Notes: generated by a model from the sequence alone, not told the origin. DNA of 64,000 bases from Nibribacter koreensis (GCF_039541795.1 NZ_BAABGX010000001.1:1116001-1180000), one strand, 5' to 3'; counted from the stretch's first letter, positions 17,364 through 25,898 are shown. A program made the numbers and translations.

Positions 17364-17503
17364 TGTCATCCTGAAAGGACCTTGTGTTCGAACTAGATAG
17401 GCAATGGCATTGAAACAAAGTACTCGCTCCTTTTCAATCTAACGTTGTTTCCTCTTTAGTAAACGTATCTACAGCTTGCCCACAAGGTCCTTTCAGGATG
17501 ACA
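17364..17503. repeat. Long-range inverted repeat with GTCATCCTGAAAGGA arms
   Basis: The 23-nt segment 17364-17386 (containing GTCATCCTGAAAGGACC) recurs as its exact reverse complement at 17481-17503, with a 94-nt spacer. Arms of this GTCATCCTGA type are common intergenic repeats in Hymenobacteraceae genomes as I recall. Together they could form a long hairpin in RNA. Confidence 0.88.
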
Positions 17504-17558
17504 ATAGAGAAAAAGAATACTGATAGAAGTAAACAATGCCTAATAGCAAATGCAGTGT

Positions 17559-17596
17559 CGTTTTTGGCCTGATTTCCAGAAAACAGCCCAAAAACG
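17559..17596. repeat. Palindromic repeat, copy 6
   Basis: Left arm CGTTTTTGGCCTGATTTCC, right arm GAAAACAGCCCAAAAACG, about 100 nt upstream of lysC. Confidence 0.93.
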
Positions 17597-17692
17597 CCTT
17601 ATATAAAAAGAGGAATAAATCTTGTCTAATCCACTCTGGCTTACCGGTATCTAGACTTTGTTTAGTAAATTCGCAGGTTTTATTTACGTTTT

Positions 17693-19021
17693 ATGAAAAT
17701 CATGAAATTTGGGGGCACGTCTGTGGGTTCAGCAGAACGCATGGGTGCCGTCTCACAACTCCTCCCCACACAGGAGCCGGTGATGGTCGTCTTGTCAGCG
17801 ATGTCTGGCACTACCAACAGCCTGGTTCAGATTGGGCAGCAGCTGGCGCAACAAGATTTGGCGCAGGCTGAAGTATTTACAAGCCAACTAGAAGATCGCT
17901 ATAAACAGGTGATCACTGAGTTATATAAACAGGACGCTTCCAAACACAAGGCCAAACAGGTCATAGACACTACGTTCCAGGACATCAGAAGTACGTTCAC
18001 TTCTTCTTTCTCTCCTGCCTCTGAGAAAATCATTCTGGCGCAGGGCGAATTGCTGTCTACCCAACTTTTCCAGATTTACATGGAAGAGCAGGGCAAGCAG
18101 TCTGTTTTGTTGCCAGCCTTGGAGTTTATGCGCATCACCCAGGATGAAGAGCCCGACCAGGCCTACATCCGGGAGCACCTGCAACAGCAGTTGGCCCAAT
18201 ACCCAGACAACCAACTGTTCATCACCCAGGGCTACATTTGTAGAAATGCCCAAGGCCAGGTTGACAATTTAAAGCGCGGCGGAAGCGACTATTCTGCATC
18301 CATCATTGGAGCCGCCGTGCGTGCCCAGGAAATCCAGATTTGGACCGACATTGACGGCATGCACAACAACGACCCGCGCATTGTTAAGAACACCTATCCT
18401 ATTGCCGAGCTGTCGTTTGACGAGGCGGCCGAGTTAGCCTATTTCGGCGCGAAGATTCTGCACCCGTCCAGCATTCTGCCAGCCCAGCAATTCAACATTC
18501 CGGTAAGGCTGTTGAACACCATGCAACCAGAGGCACAGGGTACGACCATCTCGTCTAAGCGCACCGGCAACACCATTAAGGCGGTGGCGGCCAAAGACGG
18601 CATTACGGCCATTAAAATCAAGTCCAGCCGAATGCTTTTGGCCTACGGTTTTTTGCGCAGCGTGTTTGAAGTGTTTGAACGTTTCAAGACGCCTATTGAC
18701 ATGATTACCACCTCTGAGGTGGCCGTGTCACTGACCATTGACAATGACACCAACTTATCCAGCATAATAGATGCGTTGCAAGGCTTCGGGAATGTAGAAA
18801 TTGACACGGACCTGAGCATCATTTGCGTGGTGGGTGACTTCATGGAAGACAAGCCGGGTGATGCCCTGCGCGTGATTCAGTCCTTGAAAGAGATTCCGTT
18901 GCGCATGATATCCTACGGCGGAAGCAAGAACAACATCAGCTTGTTGGTAAACACCAGCCAGAAGAATGATGCCTTGCTGGCCATCAACGAGGGCGTGTTT
19001 TTGGAAAGGAGTTTAAACTAA
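17693..19021 (+). CDS. lysC: Aspartate kinase
   Basis: 442 residues. First step of the aspartate pathway. KFGGTSVGSAERM at residues 5-17 is the amino-acid kinase signature; RGGSDYSASIIGAAV and the aspartate-binding region WTDIDGMHNNDPRI follow. Two ACT-like segments fill residues about 300-440 (SRMLLAYGFLRSVFEVFERF, ITTSEVAVSLTID), as in lysine-sensitive kinases, so feedback control is likely. ATG codons at 17693 and 17702 are both possible. The stop shares its last A with the lysA start (TAATG), so the pair is coupled and probably serves lysine/diaminopimelate supply. Confidence 0.95.
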   Translation: MKIMKFGGTSVGSAERMGAVSQLLPTQEPVMVVLSAMSGTTNSLVQIGQQLAQQDLAQAEVFTSQLEDRYKQVITELYKQDASKHKAKQVIDTTFQDIRSTFTSSFSPASEKIILAQGELLSTQLFQIYMEEQGKQSVLLPALEFMRITQDEEPDQAYIREHLQQQLAQYPDNQLFITQGYICRNAQGQVDNLKRGGSDYSASIIGAAVRAQEIQIWTDIDGMHNNDPRIVKNTYPIAELSFDEAAELAYFGAKILHPSSILPAQQFNIPVRLLNTMQPEAQGTTISSKRTGNTIKAVAAKDGITAIKIKSSRMLLAYGFLRSVFEVFERFKTPIDMITTSEVAVSLTIDNDTNLSSIIDALQGFGNVEIDTDLSIICVVGDFMEDKPGDALRVIQSLKEIPLRMISYGGSKNNISLLVNTSQKNDALLAINEGVFLERSLN

Positions 19022-20166
19022 TGTTGCAGAACCATCTTTCTGAGATAAGTCAGCACCCTACGCCTTTTTACTTGTATGACCTTGGCCTGTTGCGTCAAAC
19101 CTTGGCCTCGGCGCAGTTTGAAGCACAAAAATACGGGTACCATGTACACTACGCCCTCAAAGCCAATGCCAACGCGCCTATTCTGGCAGAAGTGCTGGCC
19201 CACGGTTTCGGGGCCGACTGCGTGAGCGGCAATGAGGTGCAACGCGCCTTGGACGCTGGCTTCACACCGGAGCATGTGGTGTTTGCCGGAGTGGGCAAGT
19301 CTGACTTTGAAATTAACCTGGCCCTGGACAATGACATCTTTTGCTTTAACTGCGAGTCTAGCCAGGAACTGGAAGTCATTAATGAACTGGCGGCCGCTAA
19401 AGGCAAAGTAGCTCAGGTGGCCCTGCGCATTAATCCCAACGTGGACGCCTATACGCATAAGAACATCACCACCGGTCTGGAGGAAAACAAGTTCGGGATA
19501 AACGCCTGGGAACTGGACGCCTTGTTGCCGCAACTGGCCCAATGGACCAACTTGAAACTGATTGGCCTGCACTTCCACATCGGGTCGCAGATTACAGATT
19601 TGCGGGCCTTTGAGAACCTGTGCACACGCGTGAATGAGATACAGCAGTGGTTTGAGGACAAGGGCTACACGTTTCCGCATTTGAATGTGGGCGGTGGACT
19701 GGGCGTGGATTATAAGAACCCAGACACCAACACCATCGCAGACTTTGCCAACTACTTTGCCATCTTCCACAGGTTGCTGGAAAAGCGCGAAGGCCAGCAG
19801 GTGCATTTTGAACTAGGTCGTGCGCTGGTAGCCGCCAGCGGAACCTTGATTTCTAAGGTGCTCTATATGAAGCACGGTCAGAAAACCAACTTCGTGATTC
19901 TGGACGCCGGCATGACAGAATTGATGCGCCCTGCCTTGTACCAGGCCTATCATCACATAGACAACCTGAGCAGCACGTTGCCCGCCCAGACCTATGACGT
20001 GGTAGGACCCATCTGCGAGTCTACAGACAGTTTCTCTAAAGCCATCCAACTGCCAGAAACCAAACGCGGTGACTTAATGGCCATTAGAACCGCCGGTGCT
20101 TACGGCGAGGTAATGGCTAACCAGTACAACCTACGAAACCGCGTACAGGCGGTTTATGTAAATTAA
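19021..20166 (+). CDS. lysA: Diaminopimelate decarboxylase
   Basis: 381 residues. PLP-dependent decarboxylation of meso-diaminopimelate to lysine. The PLP lysine is in YALKANANAPIL (residue about 47), the phosphate-binding glycine motif is NVGGGLGVDY, and the conserved active-site segment GPICESTDSF is at residues about 330-339. Coupled to lysC by a 1-nt overlap. It converges on hom with a palindromic repeat between them. Confidence 0.96.
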   Translation: MLQNHLSEISQHPTPFYLYDLGLLRQTLASAQFEAQKYGYHVHYALKANANAPILAEVLAHGFGADCVSGNEVQRALDAGFTPEHVVFAGVGKSDFEINLALDNDIFCFNCESSQELEVINELAAAKGKVAQVALRINPNVDAYTHKNITTGLEENKFGINAWELDALLPQLAQWTNLKLIGLHFHIGSQITDLRAFENLCTRVNEIQQWFEDKGYTFPHLNVGGGLGVDYKNPDTNTIADFANYFAIFHRLLEKREGQQVHFELGRALVAASGTLISKVLYMKHGQKTNFVILDAGMTELMRPALYQAYHHIDNLSSTLPAQTYDVVGPICESTDSFSKAIQLPETKRGDLMAIRTAGAYGEVMANQYNLRNRVQAVYVN

Positions 20167-20170
20167 ATTT

Positions 20171-20210
20171 TCGTTTTCGGGCTGTTTTCCAGAAAACAGC
20201 CCGAAAACGA
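20171..20210. repeat. Palindromic repeat, copy 7 (paired variants)
   Basis: Left arm TCGTTTTCGGGCTGTTTTC, right arm GAAAACAGCCCGAAAACGA. It differs from the consensus at two arm positions and both changes are matched in the opposite arm. It lies 4 nt after lysA, between convergent lysA and hom. Confidence 0.95.
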
Positions 20211-20296
20211 TTTTACTAGAATTGTTTTTAAACGAAGACGCCCAACTTAGATGTCGGGCGCTTTACGTAAAAAACGAACTATTAACAAGCACTTTC

Positions 20297-21547
20297 TTAG
20301 ATAGCCTCTGCCAGTTCTGGTGAGGCTATTTTCTTTTCCTGGGTGGCAAAGTGTACAGATGTGGCCATCACCAAAGAGCCGGTTTCCCTCAATCTTTCCT
20401 GATATTTCAACAATGCACCCAGCTTGATGGTACCTACCAGGTTGATCGTCTCCCCTTGGCGTTGCAGTAACTTAATATGAGTTAGGCTCAATGCCCCAAG
20501 CAAAGCGGCGTTCTCTGTACGGACGTACACTTCTAGTTCAAAATCTGTGTCTAGTTCTGCAACACCGGCTTGCTCGTGCAGTTTCTGGTAATGATATTGG
20601 TAGCCCTTCAACAACCCGGTAATGTCTGACAATACCGCCGCGCCTGTTGGGTGGCCGCCGGCTCCTCTTCCTTTGAAAAGCTGTGCACCCGCGTAGGCCC
20701 CTTCCACCACAATGCCGTTAAATTCCTGCTCCACCGTGTACAAGTCGTCTATGGAGTTGACTAGTGTGGGCAACACCAAGGGCACCAGCTTGCCTTCCTC
20801 GGTGGTGTGAAGGGAGGCCACCAGTTTAATGACCGCTCCTCGGCGCTTGGCAAACTCCCAGTCTGCTTTGGCAAGGGCATTGATGCCAATAAACGGCACT
20901 TCTTCCGGCGCGAGGACTCTACCGAAGGCATGGGCCGCCAAGATGCAGAGCTTGTGCCGGGAGTCGGCGCCGCTCACGTCTAGCCACGGGTCCAATTCAG
21001 CGAAGCCTTTGTCCTGGGCCTCCTGCAAGGCCTCTGAATAGGGTTTCTGCTCCTTGAAAATCTGACTGAGGATGTAATTAGAAGACCCGTTCAAGATTCC
21101 GGAGATTCTGCTCACCGGCTCCTGTCCAAAATATTCTTCCACGGTTCTCACTATGGGAATGCCTCCGGCCACCGCCGCTTCATATAATAACACGCCGCCA
21201 TACTCTGCCTGCAGCTGCAACAGCTTCTCCAAGTGGTGGGCCACCATTTTCTTGTTGGCCGTCACTACCCGCTTGCCCTGGCGAAGCGCCAAGGTGACAA
21301 TGTCATAGGCGTCATGGGCGTCACTGATGGCTTCCACCAGAATGTCCAGGCTGTCATCATTGAGCAATTCCTGCGCATCAAAGGTGAAACGGTCGGCGGG
21401 CAATGAGCGCTCTTTCAAAGGGTCCTTCACGCATATTTTTACTATTTGCGCTGGGAAATTGGGCTGGCGTTGCAGAATATCATAGAGCCCCTGCCCTACG
21501 CACCCAAACCCAAACAAGCCTATCTTTAAAATACGGTTGGAATCCAT
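20297..21547 (-). CDS. hom: Homoserine dehydrogenase
   Basis: 416 residues. NADP-dependent reduction of aspartate semialdehyde to homoserine. The Rossmann motif IGLFGFGCVGQGLYDIL is at residues 9-25; TANKKMVAHH and the catalytic segment GILNGSSNYILSQIF followed by KGFAELDPWLDVSGADS are present. A C-terminal ACT-like part (residues about 340-400, FELEVYVRTENAALLGALS) is likely. It is monofunctional, not fused to aspartokinase. It is the last gene of metY-metX-hom and overlaps metX by 22 nt. Confidence 0.95.
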   Translation of the reverse strand: MDSNRILKIGLFGFGCVGQGLYDILQRQPNFPAQIVKICVKDPLKERSLPADRFTFDAQELLNDDSLDILVEAISDAHDAYDIVTLALRQGKRVVTANKKMVAHHLEKLLQLQAEYGGVLLYEAAVAGGIPIVRTVEEYFGQEPVSRISGILNGSSNYILSQIFKEQKPYSEALQEAQDKGFAELDPWLDVSGADSRHKLCILAAHAFGRVLAPEEVPFIGINALAKADWEFAKRRGAVIKLVASLHTTEEGKLVPLVLPTLVNSIDDLYTVEQEFNGIVVEGAYAGAQLFKGRGAGGHPTGAAVLSDITGLLKGYQYHYQKLHEQAGVAELDTDFELEVYVRTENAALLGALSLTHIKLLQRQGETINLVGTIKLGALLKYQERLRETGSLVMATSVHFATQEKKIASPELAEAI

Positions 21548-22581
21548 GTCTTTCTTTGTGGTTTTTGCTCCAGGAAGGAGGTAATACTTTTTTCTAATTG
21601 GTCGGTCTCCAGTAAAAACCCGTCGTGCCCTTGGTCAGATTGAATAATTTGCAAGGTGGCATTGGGTATATACCGGGCTAAAAACTTCTGCTCCTTTAGC
21701 GGGAACAAGCCATCTGAGTCCACCCCCAGAACCAAGGTTTGCGCCTGCACTTGGCTTAAGGCTTCTTCCACGCTGCCTCTTCCCCGGCCTACGTTATGCG
21801 AGTCCAGCATTTTGGTGAGGTGCCAATACGTGAAGGCATTGAACCGCTGAGCCAGTTTCTCGCCTTGGTAGCGCTGGTAGGCCGCGGCTCTGTATCTGTC
21901 TAAGGACTTGGGATTTTGCTCCCGCTGGCCCAAATGGTAGGCTTGGTGGCTCCTATAGGACAGCATGGCCACGGCCCGGGCCGTCTGCAAACCCTGCGCG
22001 CCGGCGCCGTCAGTGTTCAACTGCCAGGTCACGTCCTGCTCAATGGCCATGCGCTGGGTCTCGTTCAGGGCAATGGCGTACGGTGACTGTACCGCGTTGG
22101 AGGCCACCAACACCAAGCGCTGGATTACCTCCGGATACTCAATCGCCCACTCCAAGGCCTGCTGTCCGCCCAAAGAACCGCCAACCAACACTTGGATGGT
22201 GTCCAGTTCCAGGTGCTCGCGCAGTAGATGGAAAGCTTTCACCACATCCCGGTTGGTGACCGCTGGGAACTGGTGATAATAAGGCCGACCGGTTTCTGGG
22301 TTCACGGACAAGGGTCCGGTAGAACCGTAGCAACCCCCCAGGGAGTTGGCGCAGACAATGAAATGCTTGGCGGGGTCAAAGGTCTTGCCTTCGCCAAAGA
22401 GGCCACCCCACCAATCTTTCACAAACGTGTTTCCACTGAAGGCATGGCACACCCAGATGACGTTGTCACGGGATTCGTTAAGGGTGCCCCAGGTCGTATA
22501 GAAAAGCTGGAAGCCGGGCAGATGCCGCCCAGACTCCAACTCAAAGGGTTCCTTGTATTCAAAAACTCTTCCTTTCAACAT
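21526..22581 (-). CDS. metX: Homoserine O-acetyltransferase
   Basis: 351 residues. Alpha/beta hydrolase-fold enzyme that acetylates homoserine for methionine synthesis. NSLGGCYGSTGP is the MetX signature, the nucleophile serine is in VLVGGSLGGQQALEWA (residue about 142), and the Asp and His are in VDSDGLFPLKEQ and SDQGHDGFLLE. It starts 7 nt after metY and overlaps hom. Confidence 0.96.
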   Translation of the reverse strand: MLKGRVFEYKEPFELESGRHLPGFQLFYTTWGTLNESRDNVIWVCHAFSGNTFVKDWWGGLFGEGKTFDPAKHFIVCANSLGGCYGSTGPLSVNPETGRPYYHQFPAVTNRDVVKAFHLLREHLELDTIQVLVGGSLGGQQALEWAIEYPEVIQRLVLVASNAVQSPYAIALNETQRMAIEQDVTWQLNTDGAGAQGLQTARAVAMLSYRSHQAYHLGQREQNPKSLDRYRAAAYQRYQGEKLAQRFNAFTYWHLTKMLDSHNVGRGRGSVEEALSQVQAQTLVLGVDSDGLFPLKEQKFLARYIPNATLQIIQSDQGHDGFLLETDQLEKSITSFLEQKPQRKTWIPTVF

Positions 22582-22588
22582 GGTTCTC

Positions 22589-23920
22589 TTAATTAAGCGC
22601 CTCGGCGACCGGACGGGCCACTTTCACCTTGGCAAACGCCTGTTCAAAATCTGCTTGAATGTCATCAATGTGCTCAATGCCCACTGACACGCGCAACAAC
22701 GTCGGGTTCACGCCCGCAGAGAATTGCTCCTCTTCTGAGAGCTGTTGGTGGGTGGTAGAAGCTGGATGAATGATGAGGGTCTTGGCATCTCCTACGTTGG
22801 CTAGGTGGCTGATCAGTTCCAGGTTGTCGACAAATATTTCAGCCTCTTCCTTGCCGCCTTTTAGGTTGAAGCTTAATACTCCTCCAAAGCCCCGTTTTAA
22901 GTAGCGCTTGGCCAAGCCATGATAAGGGCTGGAAGAAAGACCGGGATAGTTCACGCTCTCCACGGCCGGGTGTTCTTCCAGCCATTGGGCTAAGGCTAGG
23001 GCGTTTTGCACGGTCCGGTCCACGCGCAGGGAGAGCGTCTCCAGGCCTTGCAGTAACTGGAAGGAATTGAAAGGACTGATGGCCGCTCCGAAATCGCGCA
23101 AGCCTTCTACCCTGGCCCTGATGGCGAAGGCAATATTCCCGAAAGGCCCGTCGGCACCGAACACCTCCCAGAAGTTGAGTCCGTGGTAACCTTCTGAGGG
23201 CTCACTGAACTGCGGGAACTTGCCGTTGCCCCAGTTGAAGTTACCTCCGTCCACAATCACGCCGCCCACGCTGGTGCCGTGCCCGCCAATCCATTTGGTA
23301 GCCGAAGCCACGACCACGTTGGCGCCGTGCTCCAGCGGCCGGAACAAATAACCGCCCGCGCCGAAGGTGTTGTCAACTATTAAAGGAAGCTTGTGACCTA
23401 GAGCCACGGCCGCAACGGCCTCAAAGTCTGGAATGTTAAAGCGCGGGTTGCCAATGGTCTCCAGGTAGAAGGCCTTGGTGTTTTCATCCACCAATTTGGC
23501 AAACGAGGCTGGCTCATCGTCTTTGGTAAAGCGTACTTCTATCCCCAGCCGTTTGAAAGCCACCTTGAATTGGTTATAAGAACCCCCGTACAGGTTGCTG
23601 GACGCAATAAAATTGTCGCCGGCCTGCAGAATATTGGTGAGGGCGATGAACTGGGCCGCCTGACCAGACCCGACTGCTACAGCAGCCACGCCCCCTTCCA
23701 GCGCAGTCATGCGTTTCTCAAACACATCGGTGGTGGGGTTCATGATGCGGGTGTAGATATTGCCAAACTCCTTTAAGGCGAACAGATTGGCCCCATGGGC
23801 AGCGTTCTCAAACACGTAAGAGGTAGTCTGGTAGATAGGCACCGCTCTGGAGCGGGTGGTAGCGTCTATTTCTTGGCCAGCGTGTAGCTGAAGGGTATCA
23901 AAATGATAGGATAAGGACAT
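22589..23920 (-). CDS. metY: O-acetylhomoserine aminocarboxypropyltransferase (sulfhydrylase)
   Basis: 443 residues. PLP enzyme of the Cys/Met metabolism family joining O-acetylhomoserine with sulfide to homocysteine. FDTLQLHAGQEIDATTRSRA at the N-terminus and the PLP lysine in VVASATKWIGGHG (residue about 210) with NTFGAGGYLFRP before it are MetY-like; the approximately 430-residue length favours MetY over MetB. It is the first gene of the operon. Its 5' leader of more than 370 nt carries a SAM-I riboswitch and a polycysteine upstream ORF. Confidence 0.95.
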   Translation of the reverse strand: MSLSYHFDTLQLHAGQEIDATTRSRAVPIYQTTSYVFENAAHGANLFALKEFGNIYTRIMNPTTDVFEKRMTALEGGVAAVAVGSGQAAQFIALTNILQAGDNFIASSNLYGGSYNQFKVAFKRLGIEVRFTKDDEPASFAKLVDENTKAFYLETIGNPRFNIPDFEAVAAVALGHKLPLIVDNTFGAGGYLFRPLEHGANVVVASATKWIGGHGTSVGGVIVDGGNFNWGNGKFPQFSEPSEGYHGLNFWEVFGADGPFGNIAFAIRARVEGLRDFGAAISPFNSFQLLQGLETLSLRVDRTVQNALALAQWLEEHPAVESVNYPGLSSSPYHGLAKRYLKRGFGGVLSFNLKGGKEEAEIFVDNLELISHLANVGDAKTLIIHPASTTHQQLSEEEQFSAGVNPTLLRVSVGIEHIDDIQADFEQAFAKVKVARPVAEALN

Positions 23921-23966
23921 GGGAATTCCAGGTTACAATTTAAAATTGAACAAAAACAAGACAGGA

Positions 23967-24012
23967 GGCTAAATATAGACGCGCAGAACCAGTTGGCTAC
24001 GCGCGGTTAGCC
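23967..24012 (-). promoter_or_regulatory. Hairpin between the polycysteine ORF and metY
   Basis: In the metY leader an outer stem GGCTAA/TTAGCC encloses an 11-bp inner stem (23980-24006, about CGCGCGTAGCC with GGTTCTGCGCG, one mismatch). An alternative short hairpin GGCTA/TAGCC would exclude the inner stem. It starts about 28 nt after the upstream ORF stop. It lacks a clean U tract, so antitermination, Rho-dependent or translational control are all possible. Confidence 0.45.
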
Positions 24013-24040
24013 CTGAAAAAAAGAAGGAGAATAAGCTGGA

Positions 24041-24187
24041 TTAGCGGCAACAACAGCAACAATAACCCAGCACGGGCATTCGCTGCTGATTAGGCAAGAA
24101 AGTGAGGATTGCAGACACAAGGGTCTGGGTGAACACTTGAAAGTGCTCTGCTGTGATTTGACGAATGGTTTGGAATTGTTTTTCCAT
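24041..24187 (-). CDS. Polycysteine leader peptide upstream of metY
   Basis: A 48-codon ORF read from ATG at 24187 (a second ATG adjoins at 24190) to TAA at 24041. It begins MEKQFQTIRQITAEHFQVF and ends GYCCCCCR, with codons TGT TGC TGT TGT TGC just before CGC TAA. It starts 8 nt after the 3' strand of the riboswitch P1 helix and ends 120 nt before metY. Runs of cysteine codons at the end of short upstream ORFs are known cysteine-responsive attenuators in mycobacteria. Here the position before a sulfur-assimilating operon suggests the same logic. The main part may also be a functional small protein. Inference rests on position and codon run. Confidence 0.72.
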   Translation of the reverse strand: MEKQFQTIRQITAEHFQVFTQTLVSAILTFLPNQQRMPVLGYCCCCCR

Positions 24188-24194
24188 CATTGTA

Positions 24195-24309
24195 TCAATT
24201 TATATTCCCCAGCGCACTATGCGGATGGGTTCAGGAATTAGCACCTTACACCAAGGTAGGTTGCTAGAGCTTCACAGAGCCTGTCTCTCCACTCTTCTTT
24301 ATAAATCAA
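24195..24309 (-). promoter_or_regulatory. SAM-I riboswitch (S-box)
   Basis: The minus strand carries the conserved SAM-I core: AGAGTGGAGAGAC, then CTCTGTGAAGCTCTAGCAACC and AAGGTGCTAATTCC in order. P1 is formed by ATTTATA (about 24300-24306) pairing with TATAAAT (about 24198-24204). The P1 3' strand ends just upstream of the start codon of the polycysteine ORF, so SAM binding could control initiation of that ORF; no terminator with a U tract follows directly. Confidence 0.93.
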
Positions 24310-24335
24310 CTACCGGAATAATTGACTTGATGACG

Positions 24336-24365
24336 CAAATGTATAGACGAATTGGACAAAAACAA
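24336..24365 (-). promoter_or_regulatory. Promoter of the metY-metX-hom operon
   Basis: Perfect -7 box TACATTTG (24336-24343) and TTG -33 box (24363-24365) with a 19-nt spacer on the minus strand. The expected transcript start is about 20 nt before riboswitch P1. Confidence 0.8.
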
Positions 24366-24410
24366 AAATTCGTCTATTTTTTTCTTTTTTCTCTACGCAA
24401 GTTCTGGCAC

Positions 24411-24455
24411 TTTCGTTTTCGGCTTCTTTTCTGGAAAACAGGCCAAAAACGGAAA
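24411..24455. repeat. Palindromic repeat, copy 8
   Basis: Left arm TTTCGTTTTCGGCTTCTTTTC, here shortened by mismatches, right arm GGAAAACAGGCCAAAAACGG. It lies between the divergent met and purC promoters. Confidence 0.88.
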
Positions 24456-24468
24456 CTGCCTTTTCTGC

Positions 24469-24498
24469 TTGCCCCCTTCGCATCCTTTTCTAACTTTG
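24469..24498 (+). promoter_or_regulatory. Promoter of purC
   Basis: TTG (24469-24471) and perfect -7 box TAACTTTG (24491-24498) with a 19-nt spacer. The start codon is 18 nt further on, so the leader is very short. Confidence 0.8.
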
Positions 24499-24516
24499 CC
24501 TCCTTAAGCACACGCC

Positions 24517-25452
24517 ATGCAAGCGCTCAAAGAAACCAATTTCCATTTCCCTCAGCAGACCGGCTTCTACCGGGGCAAGGTGCGGGACGTCTATTACTTT
24601 CAAGACAAGCTGGCCCTGGTGGCCACCGACCGCATTTCTGCCTTTGACGTGGTCCTGCCCAGAGCCATTCCTTATAAAGGACAGGTCTTAAACCAGATTG
24701 CCGCCAAGTTCCTGGAAGCCACCAAAGACGTAGTTCCTAACTGGGTCATCAATCATCCGGCGCCCAACGTTACCATTGGCAAACAATGTGAGACCTACAA
24801 GGTAGAAATGGTGATACGCGGCTACCTGGCCGGCCACGCCTGGCGCGAGTACAGCGCCGGTAAGCGCACGGTGTGCGGGGTGCCTCTGCCCGAAGGTTTA
24901 AATGAAAACGACAGACTGCCTGAGCCCATCATCACTCCTACCACTAAAGCCGACGAAGGCCACGACGAGGACATCTCCCGGGAGGAAATCATCAATCAAG
25001 GCATAGTATCAGAAGAAGAGTACCAACAACTAGAGGCGTACACCAAGGCGCTTTTCCAGAAAGGCACGGAGTTGGCCGCTGAGCGGGGCTTAATTCTGGT
25101 GGACACTAAGTATGAGTTTGGGAAGGCCGACGGTGTTATCTATGTGATAGATGAAATTCACACACCAGATTCGTCAAGGTTCTTTTACTCAGAAGGTTAC
25201 CAGGAACGGCAGGATGCGGGTCAGCCGCAACGGCAACTTTCTAAGGAATTTGTACGTCAATGGTTGATTGAGCAAGGTTTCCAAGGAAAAGACGGCCAGC
25301 AGGTGCCCGAGATGACCGACGAGAAAGTGGCCGAAATCTCTCAGCGTTACATAGAATTATACGAGCAAGTCCTAGGCGAAACGTTCTCCCCCCAGCCCTA
25401 CGCCCAAGACCTGGAAGCACTGAAAAACAGCATTGCCTCCAACATTTTTTAA
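24517..25452 (+). CDS. purC: Phosphoribosylaminoimidazole-succinocarboxamide synthase (SAICAR synthetase)
   Basis: 311 residues, the longer form seen in Bacteroidota and yeast. Ligates aspartate to CAIR in purine synthesis. RGKVRDVYYF and ATDRISAFDVVLP near the N-terminus, the VIRGYLAGHAWREY segment, LVDTKYEFGKADG and the DEIHTPDSSRFF motif are family hallmarks. It has its own strong promoter and is not in a pur operon here. Confidence 0.97.
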   Translation: MQALKETNFHFPQQTGFYRGKVRDVYYFQDKLALVATDRISAFDVVLPRAIPYKGQVLNQIAAKFLEATKDVVPNWVINHPAPNVTIGKQCETYKVEMVIRGYLAGHAWREYSAGKRTVCGVPLPEGLNENDRLPEPIITPTTKADEGHDEDISREEIINQGIVSEEEYQQLEAYTKALFQKGTELAAERGLILVDTKYEFGKADGVIYVIDEIHTPDSSRFFYSEGYQERQDAGQPQRQLSKEFVRQWLIEQGFQGKDGQQVPEMTDEKVAEISQRYIELYEQVLGETFSPQPYAQDLEALKNSIASNIF

Positions 25453-25520
25453 ACCACTTTGTTACAGATATTCCACCAATTTTTGGTAGATTCGCACTCT
25501 AAACCTTTTTGCTGTTACTT

Positions 25521-25898
25521 ATGAAGTACACAATTGATAAAAAAGAGAATTATACCGTCATCACTATAGATGAAAAGAAGCTTGATACCACGATCGCGCC
25601 AGATCTGAAGTCAGAGTTTGTGAAGTTGAACGCAGAAGGTATAACTAATTTGATCCTAGATCTTACCAACGTAAAATATACAGATTCCTCAGGGCTTTCC
25701 TCTATCTTGATTGCCAACCGTCTTTGCAACTCTTCTGGAGGGGTATTGATCTTGACTGGCTTGCAGGAGCACGTGATGAAGTTGATCACTATCTCTAAGT
25801 TAGAGTCTGTGTTGAACATCTTGCCTACGGTAGAAGAAGGTATTGACCGTGTATTCTTACACGAGATTGAGAGCGATCTTACCAAGAAAGAAGAATAG
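25521..25898 (+). CDS. STAS-domain protein (anti-sigma factor antagonist type)
   Basis: 125 residues starting at ATG 25521; an in-frame start 12 nt earlier is possible. A single STAS domain with the phosphoacceptor serine region NVKYTDSSGLSSILIANR (residue about 57) and an acidic/basic tail. SpoIIAA-like proteins of this kind bind anti-sigma kinases, but no kinase partner is next to it. It precedes rnz by 17 nt, likely the same transcript. Confidence 0.88.
   Translation: MKYTIDKKENYTVITIDEKKLDTTIAPDLKSEFVKLNAEGITNLILDLTNVKYTDSSGLSSILIANRLCNSSGGVLILTGLQEHVMKLITISKLESVLNILPTVEEGIDRVFLHEIESDLTKKEE

Larger units (their letters stand above)
17295..17692. other. Intergenic region with two repeat families
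   Basis: No gene is visible. It holds the inverted repeat 17364-17503 and palindrome copy 6. A TAAATTCG hexamer-like box (17666-17673) near the lysC start may be a -7 element but has no clear partner. Confidence 0.5.

Noticed and set aside
17597..17692. Lysine riboswitch upstream of lysC
   Set aside because: The leader is under 100 nt and shows none of the conserved lysine-riboswitch core.
19018..19806. 262-codon minus-strand ORF
   Set aside because: Mirror of lysA in a GC-skewed codon frame, with a His/Gln/Val-rich composition and no motif.
24165..24647. 160-codon plus-strand ORF
   Set aside because: It runs antisense through the SAM-I riboswitch and then out of frame into purC; no family resemblance.
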